64,000 nucleotides of DNA. Source: Gavia stellata. Lineage: Eukaryota > Chordata > Aves > Gaviiformes > Gaviidae. Shown here piece by piece: positions 13,701 to 25,326 of the stretch. The notes under the pieces are model-generated. The model searched no databases and had not been told where the DNA came from. It worked only from the letters and a program-made list of their open reading frames with translations. Every line of letters starts with the position of its first letter. Within the stretch, counting starts at the first letter, position 1. The position numbers and the translations under genes were made by a program. The DNA is taken from positions 40,219,095 to 40,283,094 of the forward strand of contig NC_082597.1 in the NCBI RefSeq assembly GCF_030936135.1, read 5' to 3'.

Positions 13701-16700
13701 GGGTGCTGACGAAGGGGAAACCATTCCCCCCTCGGAAGCACTGGCAGGGCAGTCAAGAGGAACAGCTTACAGTTTTGTAACCTGCTAGTAAAACCCTGGA
13801 AGACATTGCCTCGAGATGAAGCCTCACATTTCTGCAGGAGCGACATGCTCCGCCTGCCCTGCCAGCCTCCCCTCCTCTCTCTCCTGCTTCCCCTCCATGC
13901 TGGTCCCTATGTAGCAAACCCCTTCCCCCCCCGCAATTTCCTAAGACACAGGACCAGAGGAGCTTGCCTTGCAGGCACTTTGCTATCCCCTGCGATCCAC
14001 CAGCTCGATGTGCTGCCTTCTCTACTCCGCCATTCGGAATTGGCTGTGGGAAGGGGGCTCTAAAAGTGGCCAATTTTGCGCAATTTATATCCTAACAGAA
14101 AAGTTAGCTCTAAGTTTCCAGCCATGATTAATAATCCCAAAAGGAAATCTTAATGCACATAGACCCTAATGTACCAATTTGCTTTTTATTTGAAACTTTT
14201 TTCCAGTTAGTCTACCTTGATACTCACTGCAGAGGAGAGAACTGCCGTGAGGTACGTGGCTTAATTACTCGACTATCAGATCGATGGCAATGTGTTAACT
14301 GACCAGGCATCAATGGGCTGATGGGTACCATCCAATTCCTTCTATAATAACTCTTCTTTTTAATGAACATTTTTATGCAGTGGGGTTGTAGCCAATATTG
14401 GCTGTCACTGTTTGATAGCCCTCTGGAACTGGAGACCTTTAATTGCCTACATCTGATTAAGTTAACAGCAGATACTGAAGGCTGGCTTTGATCATAAGAA
14501 GAAAGTATGATTCAGTCCCTTTCAGCCCATGCCAGGTCTGCAGCAATATTTCCCCATTGCACAGTGGAGTGGGAGAAAGTTTTTTATTTTAACCTTTCAT
14601 CTGTCATTTTATAGTCCAGGTCCTGGGACCCGATTTTGCTGGAGCAATACTTCCTTGGGGAGTTGTGGCTGCACTGGTCCTACTAAAAATGAACTCTTTC
14701 AGGTTCCTGACTGTTTCTTACTGTAAGATCTGTCAGGTGGAATTAAAAATGTATTGGATGATGTTTCTTTATGACCACAGGACGCTTTGGGCTCAATTCA
14801 GCTTTGTTGTAACTCCATTAATCTTCGTTGATTTTACAGCATGCCACAAATCTGACACCTTGACTTCAGCTCTGACACCTTCACCAGCTCCCCTAGGGAG
14901 GGTTCCCCATTACCTTTCCAGAAAGCTAGTTTACCTTGAGCCATCCTGCGTAGAAGAAGAACTGTAACAGCGTGAAGATTGGAATGTAAAGATCTAAGTC
15001 ATGTCCCTGATACCCTTGGTCAGTATCCAAAAATTGGCGCCCTATCAGGCAGGCAAAGAAAAAAGTATAGACTGCGAGAGTAACAACCTGCAAAGAACAA
15101 AACTTCATTGAAATCATGCAATCATATAATCTTATGCATAAGACAACACATACCCGAAGACCTCTGACTGCCTTTCACAATATAATTTACAAATCTGAAG
15201 GGAGGTATTACAAATAGAGAGGCCACGGGAATAGTTATAGCCAGGAAGAAGACCCAGGAAACATAAAAACATTTCAGTACTTCCATCCCCTCTCCCAAAT
15301 TATCCAAGGCCTTCAAAACATCACATTAAATATGAATTAAATAGTTAGCCAGACATCCATAGTCCTGTGGCAGTCAACGAGTGTTCTACAGCTCAGAGAC
15401 TCTGGTCCAGTCTGTGGATGTTGTGCACCAAACTCCCCTTTTACAGAAATTGTGTTTTAAATTTTGTAAAGGATAATGTCTCAGTACCTGGGTATAGACA
15501 AGTGGAATTCCAACCCAGTCATAACCAAACAAAAGACTACACCAAGACCGGTACTTATTCATCTCCTACAAGGAAAAAAAAGAAAAAAACCAACCCCCAA
15601 TAAACTCAATTCTAAATTATAAACATCTTGTTAGAATTCATTTTTGCACATGTGAAAAAACAGGGAGATAAAAAAGTGTAGTATGTATAAATTGATATCA
15701 TAATTATATCCAGCACCCCCTTGTCACATTTGAATATTCAGTTAGTTTATGGAGTTGGAATGCTTAGTATAGTACATATGTCTTCACAGTTTATCTTTTG
15801 TTTCTATCTTATCTACAGTCTAGTGATACAAAAAAGAGAATATTTTCTATCATAAAAAGATGTTTGACCAGTTAATGAAATATTCAGGGAGATTATCTTC
15901 CCTGAAACTGATATTACAATCTTCAAAATATCAAATCATTCTTTTTTTTTCTTCCGGCAGCAATGGAACAAGTATGAATTTACAGTGACATTACAACAAT
16001 TTTTTACTCATTGATTTGTTGCTTCAGTTAATACCTTCTTAGTCATGTAAGTACAATCCCAGTCACCTGGTGCTGTGTGTGCTTGAGTGTACATTGGTAC
16101 ACAGAGAAAACTGGTATAAATCTTGAGTAAGATAATTCAGATGACACTGGAGAGTTGTGGGTACTAAATCAAATTATATAAGTGAAAAGCTACTGCATAG
16201 CAGTTGCAGATTAATTTTCTGTAGATTTACTTTTTCTACTTACGTTCATCAGTGTCTGCAGATCTACACTGTCTCGAATTCTTCCCTCTTTTCGTGCCTT
16301 TGATGCCAAATTTCCAAACCAGACAAAAGGAACCCAGTATTTAAGGTGGGGAGACTTAAGGTCATCAAAAATTTTTCTTTCATATCTTGTCATAAAACCT
16401 ATTTACATAAAAAAAAGACTTCATTTATTCTGTGCAGTCAGTGCAATTGATGTTATAAATTTTGAATATGTTTGAATTTGTTTATGTGATATTTGCATAG
16501 AACTATGCAAAACACTATTTATAATTCTAACTAGTACCCTTTTTTTTTTTTTTTTTGAGCTTTTTTTGCCAGGATAGGTCTTGCTTGTAACAACTTCTTC
16601 TTGCAATAACTGCCTACGCAAAATCCCTCTTGATCAATATATGCAATAATTTGCTACTACTTGTGTTCCCATATCTGACTGCTGACAGATTGTAGATACA

Positions 16701-19700
16701 TATAATACTAAGAATTGTACAGATTACTCTCTAGTTTCATATTCTACTTTCAGAAAAATAAGGAACTGGATACATCAGTCAAGAAACTATCACTTTTCAG
16801 CAATTATGGTTTTTAGCAGCATCTCAACATATGTTGTAAGGGCAGTTATGTGACCTTCTGATTCTGATAATTTTTTGGTAAATCTGCAAAGCAGTGAGCA
16901 AGCAAGAGGGGATACAAGTGCATGCATGAAACAGAGCTCAACAGAGAGCGTGCCTTCTGCCAGTGAAATACTTCCCTGCCAGATTGTGTTTCATGTTTTC
17001 TTTGGGGTTACGAAGGTGTGCAAAGAGATGGAAAAGGCATCATGCACAGAAATCCTGCTGCTATCGGGACACCGCGCCAGATGACATGCTGTGGGGCTGC
17101 AGGCTGAAGCTGTTCTCTGCCTGGCAATTTGCCTCACTGGGGTGCTGGGAAGGTATTAAGTTTCCTGTGGAGTTCTCCTGGCCTTGTGAAGCCCTACTTC
17201 CCCCTGCTGCAAGCAAGTCCAAGGTCAGATAGCAGGAGAGCCAGGGCTGTGTGGGACAAAACCTGCACCTGAGCAGTTCACTGCCTGGGATAGCATGGGA
17301 GCAGCAGTTTTTGGAGCAGCACCTCCGCCCCCTTGGACTCTGTGGGTAAGAAAGCTCTGCTGTGCTCTGCTGTCCTCCTTCCACCCAGCTTTTGAGAAAA
17401 ACAACCTTGAAAAATTCATGAGAGGGAACTTCACATTTTCCTTTGACCAAATCCTGGATTTTCTGGGGTTGGAGCAATCTTCAGGTTTGGGGCATCATAG
17501 TTTTGCTCAGGCATGTATGTCAGCTACCAGGGTAGGTATAGGGCTCCTTTTGTTGTGTTCATATTAATTCTGAAACAGGACAAAGTTAGTAACAAAGCAG
17601 ACACAAAATAGGTGGCTCAGCCAATTAATTACAAGTTTGAGTGCTGAGAATTCAATAAGGGAATTGAGAGTAGACAGGATTCTTTTTCTAGTCTCCAACT
17701 AGTAACTAAGAATTGGCCCGCTGTTGCTAACATTGCTAAAGATACATGAAGCAACCAAAAAAAAAAAAAATACACAAACTCAGTTGTGTTTTGTATAAAA
17801 ACGAGAATAAGGTAAACAGAGTGACCTTCTTAAATATTCTGTTGTTGAGGAAAATGCCCCTCTTGTACAGTTGCAACAAGTCAACACAGGTCATATGAAA
17901 TACTGGAACTACCAAGAAGGAACACAAAGACAGGACAGAAAATTCTGTGGAAAAGTTCAGCAGCAAGACACAGTACTCCTGCAGTATCCTGGAACTTGAG
18001 AACAGCTTTAACATACAGCTTTTAAAAGATCCCTAGGCAGTTTGCAGCCAGCTCTCCTAATCAACTGCACAGAAATAATCAGGCAATCAGACAAATTGAC
18101 CTGCTAGTCAGGACTCCTGACTCCTAAAAGTCAGTCTTTCAGGCTGCCTTTGATTTTCAGCTGGCCAGCCTGCTCATTACGGGACAGGAAAAGATGTTTC
18201 TATCAGGCTGAAACAGACAGAGACAATATCAGAAAATTGACAGTCTGGAGTAAACACTGGATGCAAGTCCCTTGAGAGGCTCTGGGAAGTCATTATCTGG
18301 AAGGACACAGCCTGAGGGGGTCACGAAGAACAGCAAAGCTCCAAGGATCAGTTCAGCTCTCCACTTAAACTGGGTACCTTTTTGTTCAGAAAAGCTCAAC
18401 AAAGACTTGGTCTTTTAACAATAACATTCAACTTGTGATTATTTTTAAAGTTAAGGTGTTTGTGTTTATATTAATTAAATATTGTCTCTGATGGATTATT
18501 AATACTGCCTAGTATTCTTCTCACAGAAAATACTAAACAATTCTGGATTACTCTTATTGCTGATGAAGGTTATGGCAATACAAACAATATGCAGTTCAGA
18601 ACGGCTTGCTGTTATTGCGGTAGTAAAGAATCACTTTATATTCCATCAAATACAAGGAAGAATATTAAACCTCAGTTATTAAAATTAAATGATTTCTAAA
18701 TATGGTCATGCTATTTTTATTCAAGAATATTCAAAGAATTAACTGAGGAACTCTCCGAACAAGACTGTTGGTTTTGACAAGCACTGGAAGATTGGAGCAG
18801 CTCCAGAAAATTGGAAATATTTGGTAAATACTGTGCCAAGATCTAGAGAAGGATGATGTAAGGAATGACAGAGCACTGAATCCTTGCGAAAGCATGAAAC
18901 ATTGACGTCGGATGGAATCAATAAAGAATCAAAGGACACTAATGTGAGCAGTGTCAGCTAAAGTGATCTTACAGAAAAATTATTGATGAGAACACAAGCC
19001 TCCCTGTAAAAAGTCATTTGTGGTCTCCCTCAAGTGATTCGAAGAGTATTCAGCTCTCCCATCAAAACTGAATGGTTTGAGACAAGACTGGTCCAGGGTA
19101 CGCACATCAAATATCTGAAGACTAGTGGTTAGAGAAGAAGGAACTGAACACCTGTCATCTCCCACATCTCCAGAGTGCACTAACAATGGTCAAGCAGATA
19201 AAAGTTTCACTTTGTGCGTCTGTATTATGTTAATTAGGTTAATTTAGGTACTTCATTCCAGTAGAGGGTTTGGGACTGTAAACTTCAGCTGTTCGTAGAT
19301 ATTCATGTAGTTGGGCTCACACCTCATGTTTCTCTTCAGCATTTCCTATCAGCTGTTTGGGGCTGCTCTCTGCCCAGCTGCTGACTCCTTACTCATGTTT
19401 TTTAAGACTCGTGTTCTTAAGCATCCAACTTCCCTCTTGCACCTTGCAGCCAACAGTATTGGTACTCTCAGGACTGCTGCTAGGCATTTGACGCTTACGG
19501 CATACATGCCGCAGTACTCAGCACCATAACGTCATGAATCTACATGCATCTACTGCCTACAGCTCCATAAAGAATGTTAAAAAAATGAAAAAGAGTTTAG
19601 AAAAGAGTTAGTAGAAAGGTTCAGCACTGAAGACCATACCTTGTAGAGACAGACTACAGAACGTGAAGCTCCTAAGTTTTTTCAAGCCTTTATGCACTCT

Positions 19701-22700
19701 GCTAACAGGTAGCTATTGAGAAAAAATGGTGTTTTCATCTAATTAAAAAAAGAATAACCCCAACCCATTACAAAATCCAATGACTAGGAAATGACTCTGT
19801 GCAAGTTCAAACTGAGAATAAAATTTCAGTTTTCATCAGTGAGTTCACCATTGTGAATGTCAGTTCACCTACAATGTGGTGTAGTCTCCATTATACCCAG
19901 CTGAATTTTAAATCAGGGCTAGTTATATTCCTAGAAGGTATTATAGCTCAGTCAAAAATTGAAACATGATAAAGGATGTCATGAGTAAGCTTTTATGCCT
20001 TGTGTTATGGATGAGTCAGACTAGATTATCATAACACTGTTCTCAGATTTAAAATCTATGAATTTAAGCAGTTCATTTGCTGAAAAGGGAAACCTGTAGC
20101 AATAGTTACACTGTGGCAGTGCTCAGTTTGATAGCGAAATGCAAAATCGGCACAAGTTGTTTCCATGATGACTATGCTGTAAGTATCAGATTCTGCCGCT
20201 CATGTTCATATTAAATGTTGCACTCCCATGCAGTCTGATATGTAATGCCATAGGGAGCCAGGGAGGGGATAATTGCAGAGTACTATTTTAATCACTGGAT
20301 CTTAAGAGGAGCAAAATATGCCCTCAAATGCTCAGTACTGCATCAACAAAAAATTTGTAGCACAATATGCATTAAAACCTATAGAATAAGTACTGAAATC
20401 CACAGAGCAGACTACGCTGTCAATACTTAGTTATACAGTTTATAGTAGAATATTTGCCAGTGTACCAAAAAAAAAAAAAAATCTTGTTTTCCAGTCTACA
20501 ATTTTTGTACACCACTGCGACATTTTGTCTCTTTTGGAACAGATTGTCTTTAGCAATAGGGAGGCAGAGCTGGATTAGCCTGCTGGAAATGTTGTAATTT
20601 TCCAGTGCATATTAGAAGCAGATTGCTGGGGAGAGTGACAGAAGCTTCCTTGACCTCTCAAAGGCTCAGGTAAACAGTTTTGTTGAACAGCACAAGGAAG
20701 AGAACTTCAAAATCTGACTGAATCCAACATAAATTATTTTTTTCAGTAAGATCAGTGCATTCTGCCTGGATTTTTTTAATATCCAAAGCTTCTCACACAT
20801 ATTTGAAATGTGTATATACATATACACACTGCATATTTTAACTTGCTACAACTTTGCTTACTAATCTCTGCCAAAGGAATAATTTTAAGAAACGCAAGAC
20901 ATACAATAAAAAATGTATGTCTTCTCCTATTTGGAACAGATCCCCATATCTCTGTGCTGGTGTCCTACCCCTGACTCTGATCAAGCCAGCCAGAAGGCAT
21001 GGCATCAGGCCTTGCCTTTAAATACTCAGCGGTCAGTCCTTCATAGAAAAGCAAAGTCTTACATGATTGAACTCTCTTCCCCATCATCACACTCACTGTG
21101 TTATCAAAACAAACAGAAGATAAAAACATGCTTAACACTTAGTATATTTATCCCTGAAAAACTAAGCTTAATGTAAGGTTGTAAATTTAAAAAGAATACC
21201 CTTGAGGTTGGGGGTTTTTAAGTGTATCACAATAAATCTATGACCTATGCAATTTACTTACAAATAATTGAGATAAAGCTGTACTTGCGAAGTGCCTGCG
21301 GAGGCCAGTCTCTGAAAGTCAAGACTAGGTTATATCCTAGACATCGAGGCAATGACATATAACAAGTCACCATTCCCACTGCATCATGCTACAGTGCAAC
21401 TACATTATTCTTCACTTTGGAGAACTTGGTACCAGTTCCATGTGCTTGTGTGTTCGGGGAGGCCTATTGCCTCCATGATGTCTGGAAGCGGATAGACATA
21501 AGAGTCTCAAACTTATTCTGATTTCTATAGTGTCACTAAATCACAGAATCACAGAATGATTAAGGTTGGAAAAGACCTATAAGATCATTGAGTCCAACCA
21601 TCAACCAACACCACCATGCCCATTAAACCATGTCCCACAATGCCTTGTCCAATGCCTTGTCCACCTCCAGTGATGGTGACTCCACCACTTCCCTGGGCAG
21701 CTTATTCCAGTGTCTCACCACTCTCTCAGTAAAGAAATTTTTCCTAATATCCAGCCTGAACTTCCCCTGGAGCGACTTGAGGTCATTTCCTCTTGTCCTG
21801 TCACTCATCACTTGGGAAGAGACCAACACCCACCTCTCTACAACCCCCTTTCAGGTAATTGTAGAGAGCAATGAGGTCTCCCCTCAGCCTCCTCTTCTCC
21901 AGACTGAACAACCCCAGTTCCCTCAGCCGCTCCTCAGAAGACTTGTGCTCCAGACCCCTCACCAGCTTCGCCGCCCTTCTCTGGACACGCTCCAGCACCT
22001 CAATGTCCTTCTTGTAGTGAGGGGCCCAAAACTGAACACAGTATTCGAGGTGTGGCCTCACCAGCGCCGAGTACAGGGGCACGATCACCTCCCTACTCCT
22101 GCTGGCCACACTGTTTCTGATACAGGCCAGGATGCCGTTGGCCTTCTTGGCCACCTGGGCACACTGCTGGCTCATCTTCAGCCGGCTGTCGATCAACACC
22201 CCCAGGTCCTTTTCTGCTGCGCAGCTTTCCAGCCACTCTTCCCCAAGCCTGTAGCGTTGCATGGGGTTGTTGTGACCCAAGTGCAGGACCCGGCACTTGG
22301 CCTTGTTGAACCTCATACAGTTGGCCTGGGCCCATCCATCCAGCCTGTCCAGATCCCTCTGCAGAGCCTTCCAACCAAGATGAAGACTTTAAGAGCATTA
22401 AAGACGCACACTTAAGGGCACTTCATTAACGCCAGAAACACGGTAGCTTTGACATGGGTTAGTTTGAGGGACACATAGGGCCAAAGAAGAAAGAAAAAAT
22501 TAATCTGGCTCCTTCCCTCCCTGTGCCCCCACCTCTGAAGGAAAGGAAAGAAATTTTGGGGAGAAGGACTCGGCAGTACCTGCTCCTACCACGTGGTCCA
22601 TTGTGGGAAACCTTTTGTACACGGCTGTGCTCACGGAGCGAAAGATTAGCAGAGACGTTAAATTCACATAACGCATGAGAGTCCTCCTTAACAAGCGCCC

Positions 22701-25308
22701 ATATTCATCTCTGCCCTGGACACAGCTAGAGATGAGGAACATCAGACGATCTGGCCATGGCAAGTTCACAAACTGATTCCACCAGCGATTCACCACCAAA
22801 GTAACATAGAAACCTGGGGGTTAGAAGGAAAAAAAAAGTCCAGTGGCTATCAGGATTTCTGTTTAGGTTACTTTGATTTAGTTTGCAGAGTGTTATTTAT
22901 ATCACTAAGCTGCTACATTTCCCGGAATAAATGCAGTAAGTCACACCAAAACCCAGGACGCAATCAATGCTAGTTATTTAATAGACTCTGCCACTTAATG
23001 GCCCGTTCCAGCTGAGTATCTCATACTCATGAACTTCGAAATTTCCTCTTCTGTAGTAAGCCTTGGATGAATATAGTGCTTTGAAAGATCAGGCACAATG
23101 TATCAGTGTTAGTGGGCACTATGTGTATATATATATGGAAACTTTACTCTTTTGTTGGTATGTTAAGAACATGAGCATAAATGTTGATGTGACAAAAGCG
23201 ACTTGAATTTAAGAAGCCGTGTTGGAAGCTGATGATTTTATTGTGAGCCTCTAACCTTCCATATGTCCCTCAGTTCTGAAATGCTTCCATGCACGGACAT
23301 TCACAAAATGCCTGAACAGAGACAGCATTGGAGAATAATTTCACATGTAACTGGAACTTACCAAGCACAAAAGTTACTGGGATTTGTTCAGCATATTTGT
23401 CACAGTAAATTGATAATTTTTCAAAGAACCGTTTCTGGCTACCTGTAAGAAAAAATCTGCAGCAAAAATAAAATATATCTGTCCTTTCATAATATTCTTG
23501 CACTAGCTACAAAGTACAAATATGTATAAATAATCAGGCATGTGCAATCTGCAGTAACCTTAGCTAATGTCTTCAAGCGAATTCTTAAAGGCAAAGTGCT
23601 GAACACTTTTGGCATATAATAAAGAAGTTGGAGGATAAGACAATATTATGCCCCGGTCTTTGCAGTTTTCTCATGACTAATTTGACTGGCACTACTAATT
23701 AGGATCGGTACACCTGGAGAATTAGCTTGCTATCTCATACACACCAATGATGACAGTAAGCTGTAAGTCTGCAAGTAGAGCTTGCTTTCACTTTTCAGAG
23801 GGCTACTTAATAAAAAAGCTTAGGTCTGCTTGAATTGCAAAAGGTTACCAATCTCTAATTGCTCTTATTTGAAAATGCTACATTGTTGCAGCAGTTTTTT
23901 TACTCTTACTCCTACGAAATTTTTCTTTTCCACAAAATTAAAAACACAACTCTATGTATTTTGCAGTGAGGAAAGATGATAGAAAATGCGTGGAGCATGG
24001 CAACTTCTGCCCATGGAAAAAGATATCTAATGAAATACAACAAGCTTAAATATAACCAATTTTTTTTATTTGTATAGATGAGTATTACAGTTATTCTGTG
24101 ATTTCATATAAAAGAAACACATGACAAATATTTGGTGGGTTTTGCTTACAGTTGTGCAATAAAATCTGGAGGGCATACAGAAAGCTTTCCATGGTGTGTT
24201 TACCATGGTCTTTAATTGCCTAACATTTCAGAAAAACTAGATTAATTTAAATAAATGTAAGACTCTGGTGTTTCTTTACATATTAATGCTGTAATTTTCT
24301 TTCCGAGTTTACAGGTATAGATTACTGAACATTTTGGAAAACTAGTGATTAATCACAGACAAACTGAAGATCATTTTCTCCTTGCTTCACATAAAAAGCA
24401 AACACTGAGGTCTAATTACAGATCAAGGTAGGAGCTGAATCATTATTTTGATACTTATGTGTAGTGTACTTCATCAATTAAAAGTTTCATTGTACTAATT
24501 GATGCATTGCATCTGTCACACCGGTGTTTAATTCACACCTTGGTGGAAGAAGCAACTCTCCTAATGTAACCCCCCCGACATGTGCTGGGTGACACACAGG
24601 TAATAATAACCTGTCTGGTTTCCATGGAGTTTTAGTTGGTCATCTGCAAGCTTAAGCTGTCCCAGCTTTAAGCAAAACTTTGCTTTTCCTGACTATATAA
24701 CCTGGCTCACAAACTATTACCCTTCAGGGTTGTTAAATAAATTACCACTGAGCAACTGAAGACACAGTTCTGCAAGTAGAACGAAAGGTCTATACTTATC
24801 ATTTAAAGCAGAGAGGCATGCTCACTGTCGCCAACTTGATGTCAGAACGATAAAAGCTATATAACATAGGATAGCTATAGGTGTTTATTTAGCCTAACTT
24901 CAGTAGAATGGTTGCTCAATGCTGCACTGAAAGTAGAATCAGCTGAACACGATAGACAGTATTTTATTTATAACCTACATACTTTCTCTGGAACGTTAAA
25001 GTTAACGTGGAAAGGAAAGGACTTTAGAAAAGGTCCAAGGAAAAAACAATAATTATGCAGTAACCTCCCACCACAACCATCATTCATCAGACTAACACGA
25101 TGAAGTGTGAAACTTCAGTATGACATTTAATGAGATGTCAATTGGAAAGAGTGTACCTGTATAATACACTTATCGCTGTGTAAAAAGTAGCAAAAACAAT
25201 AAATTCTCTGTACAGCAATTTGTAGATGCTGCCTTTCCACTTTAGGAGTAATCTGTGAAATCCAAAGAAAGTGGCATTTGCTACTTTGCTGGAATAAGTG
25301 ACTGTCAT
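6825..25308 (-). CDS. BEST3: Bestrophin-3, complete spliced coding region (9 coding exons)
   Basis: Bestrophins are pentameric calcium-activated anion channels of the plasma membrane. Joined from the ATG at 25308 to the stop at 6825, the exons total 152+95+234+155+78+153+81+152+907 = 2007 nt, i.e. 668 residues, the length I recall for mammalian BEST3. All phases agree. The exon sizes from 152 to 152 nt are the conserved bestrophin pattern. Seen features: start [17 protein letters not shown]; first membrane segment in exon 2; neck segment [16 protein letters not shown] across exons 3-4; membrane segments in exon 7 ([16 protein letters not shown] and the [10 protein letters not shown] helix); the acidic calcium clasp [11 protein letters not shown] in exon 8; and [12 protein letters not shown] in exon 9, the C-terminal autoinhibitory motif described for BEST3. 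The long, divergent cytoplasmic tail in exon 10 ends with the conserved ENLDTKET block. The non-coding first exon was not found. The gene is head-to-head, at a distance, with RAB3IP. Confidence 0.96.
7732..9933 (-). other. BEST3: BEST3 intron 9
   Basis: It is GT/AG bounded (donor GTGAGT). The sequence is AT-rich in 8580-9180. No nested gene or recognisable repeat was seen. Confidence 0.6.
9934..10085 (-). CDS. BEST3: BEST3 exon 9 (autoinhibitory motif)
   Basis: The 152-nt exon encodes [19 protein letters not shown] and ends with [12 protein letters not shown], the BEST3-type regulatory motif. The donor is GG|GTGAGT. The acceptor (CTAAG at 10090-10086) is preceded by an A-run rather than a pyrimidine tract, but exon length and phase support it. 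Confidence 0.93.
10086..11433 (-). other. BEST3: BEST3 intron 8
   Basis: Donor GTTGCT and acceptor AATCTAAG are both poor matches to consensus. No nested element was recognised. Confidence 0.6.
11434..11514 (-). CDS. BEST3: BEST3 exon 8 (calcium clasp)
   Basis: The 81-nt exon (27 codons, phase 0) encodes [20 protein letters not shown]. The run of four Asp is the Ca2+ clasp. The acceptor is CTTTTCAG and the donor is GTTGCT. Confidence 0.95.
11515..14934 (-). other. BEST3: BEST3 intron 7
   Basis: About 3.4 kb. A few longer open frames occur (e.g. 13753-14073) but without domain or splice support. No repeat family was recognised. Confidence 0.55.
14935..15087 (-). CDS. BEST3: BEST3 exon 7 (membrane segments)
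   Basis: The 153-nt exon encodes 51 residues with two hydrophobic helices, [16 protein letters not shown] and [17 protein letters not shown], separated by the loop [17 protein letters not shown]. The acceptor is CTTTGCAG and the donor is GTAAAC. Confidence 0.96.
15088..15487 (-). other. BEST3: BEST3 intron 6
   Basis: A 400-nt GT/AG intron (donor GTACTG). Nothing else was recognised. Confidence 0.6.
15488..15565 (-). CDS. BEST3: BEST3 exon 6
   Basis: The 78-nt exon (26 codons) encodes [19 protein letters not shown], the conserved bestrophin segment before the third membrane helix. The acceptor is TTGTAG and the donor is GTACTG. Confidence 0.96.
15566..16243 (-). other. BEST3: BEST3 intron 5
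   Basis: A 678-nt AT-rich intron with donor GTAAGT. Nothing else was recognised. Confidence 0.6.
16244..16398 (-). CDS. BEST3: BEST3 exon 5
   Basis: The 155-nt exon encodes [20 protein letters not shown] and [19 protein letters not shown], the conserved cytosolic helical region. It begins within a split Gly codon (phase 1) and has donor GTAAGT. Confidence 0.96.
19955..20065 (+). repeat. Old CR1/L3-like LINE 3' end
   Basis: The segment GAGTCAGACTAGATTATCAT and the later AAAATCTATGAA resemble the 3' end of ancient CR1 elements (a GGTCAGACTAGATGATC-type motif, then a TCTATGAA end). It is strongly diverged; the assignment is by eye. Confidence 0.4.
21541..22372 (-). mobile_element. CR1 LINE, 5'-truncated 3' portion
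   Basis: In minus orientation the copy encodes the C-terminal part of the CR1 reverse transcriptase ORF: 22316-21801 carries [20 protein letters not shown] and [17 protein letters not shown], with an apparent frameshift near 21825 into a frame reading [20 protein letters not shown]. It then has the short 3' UTR and the terminal GGTCTTTTCCAACC block and GATTCTGTGATTCTGTGA end at 21541-21580. It lies inside BEST3 intron 4 in the same orientation as the gene and is 5' truncated at about 22372. A 261-aa open frame on the opposite strand is only its antisense. Confidence 0.93.
22580..22813 (-). CDS. BEST3: BEST3 exon 4
   Basis: The 234-nt exon, the characteristic bestrophin size, encodes [20 protein letters not shown] and continues through [20 protein letters not shown] to [13 protein letters not shown]. 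It is bounded by acceptor CCCCCAG and donor GTACTG, with both ends in phase 1. Confidence 0.97.
22814..23361 (-). other. BEST3: BEST3 intron 3
   Basis: A 548-nt intron with donor GTAAGT. Nothing else was recognised. Confidence 0.6.
23362..23456 (-). CDS. BEST3: BEST3 exon 3
   Basis: The 95-nt exon encodes [20 protein letters not shown] and then [12 protein letters not shown], the start of the pore neck. The start at 23456 (acceptor GCTGCAG) is chosen because it gives the family exon length and joins exon 2 in phase. A second AG with a stronger pyrimidine tract sits 14 nt inside the exon. Confidence 0.95.
23457..25156 (-). other. BEST3: BEST3 intron 2
   Basis: A 1.7-kb AT-rich intron with donor GTACAC. 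No repeat or nested gene was recognised. Confidence 0.6.
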
Positions 25309-25326
25309 CGTCTTGGCAGGCTGTGC
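25157..25326 (-). CDS. BEST3: BEST3 exon 2 (start codon)
   Basis: The coding part is 25157-25308 (152 nt) and starts ATG in the context GACGATGA (A at -3). It encodes [19 protein letters not shown] and then [20 protein letters not shown] and the first membrane segment. An acceptor TTTCTAG at 25333-25327 leaves 18 nt of 5' UTR in the exon, so a non-coding exon 1 must lie upstream (higher coordinates). Confidence 0.95.

Larger units (their letters stand above)
16399..22579 (-). other. BEST3: BEST3 intron 4 (longest internal intron)
   Basis: About 6.2 kb. It contains a well-preserved CR1 copy at 21541-22372 about 200 nt from exon 4, and a likely old CR1 end near 19955-20065. Homopolymers occur at 16541-16556 and 17758-17770. 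No nested gene was recognised. Confidence 0.6.

Noticed and set aside
13753-14073. 106-residue minus-strand frame in BEST3 intron 7
   Set aside because: Glycine/arginine-rich through local GC content, with an equal-length frame on the other strand.
21630-22415. Plus-strand 261-residue open frame
   Set aside because: It is the antisense of the CR1 reverse transcriptase segment.
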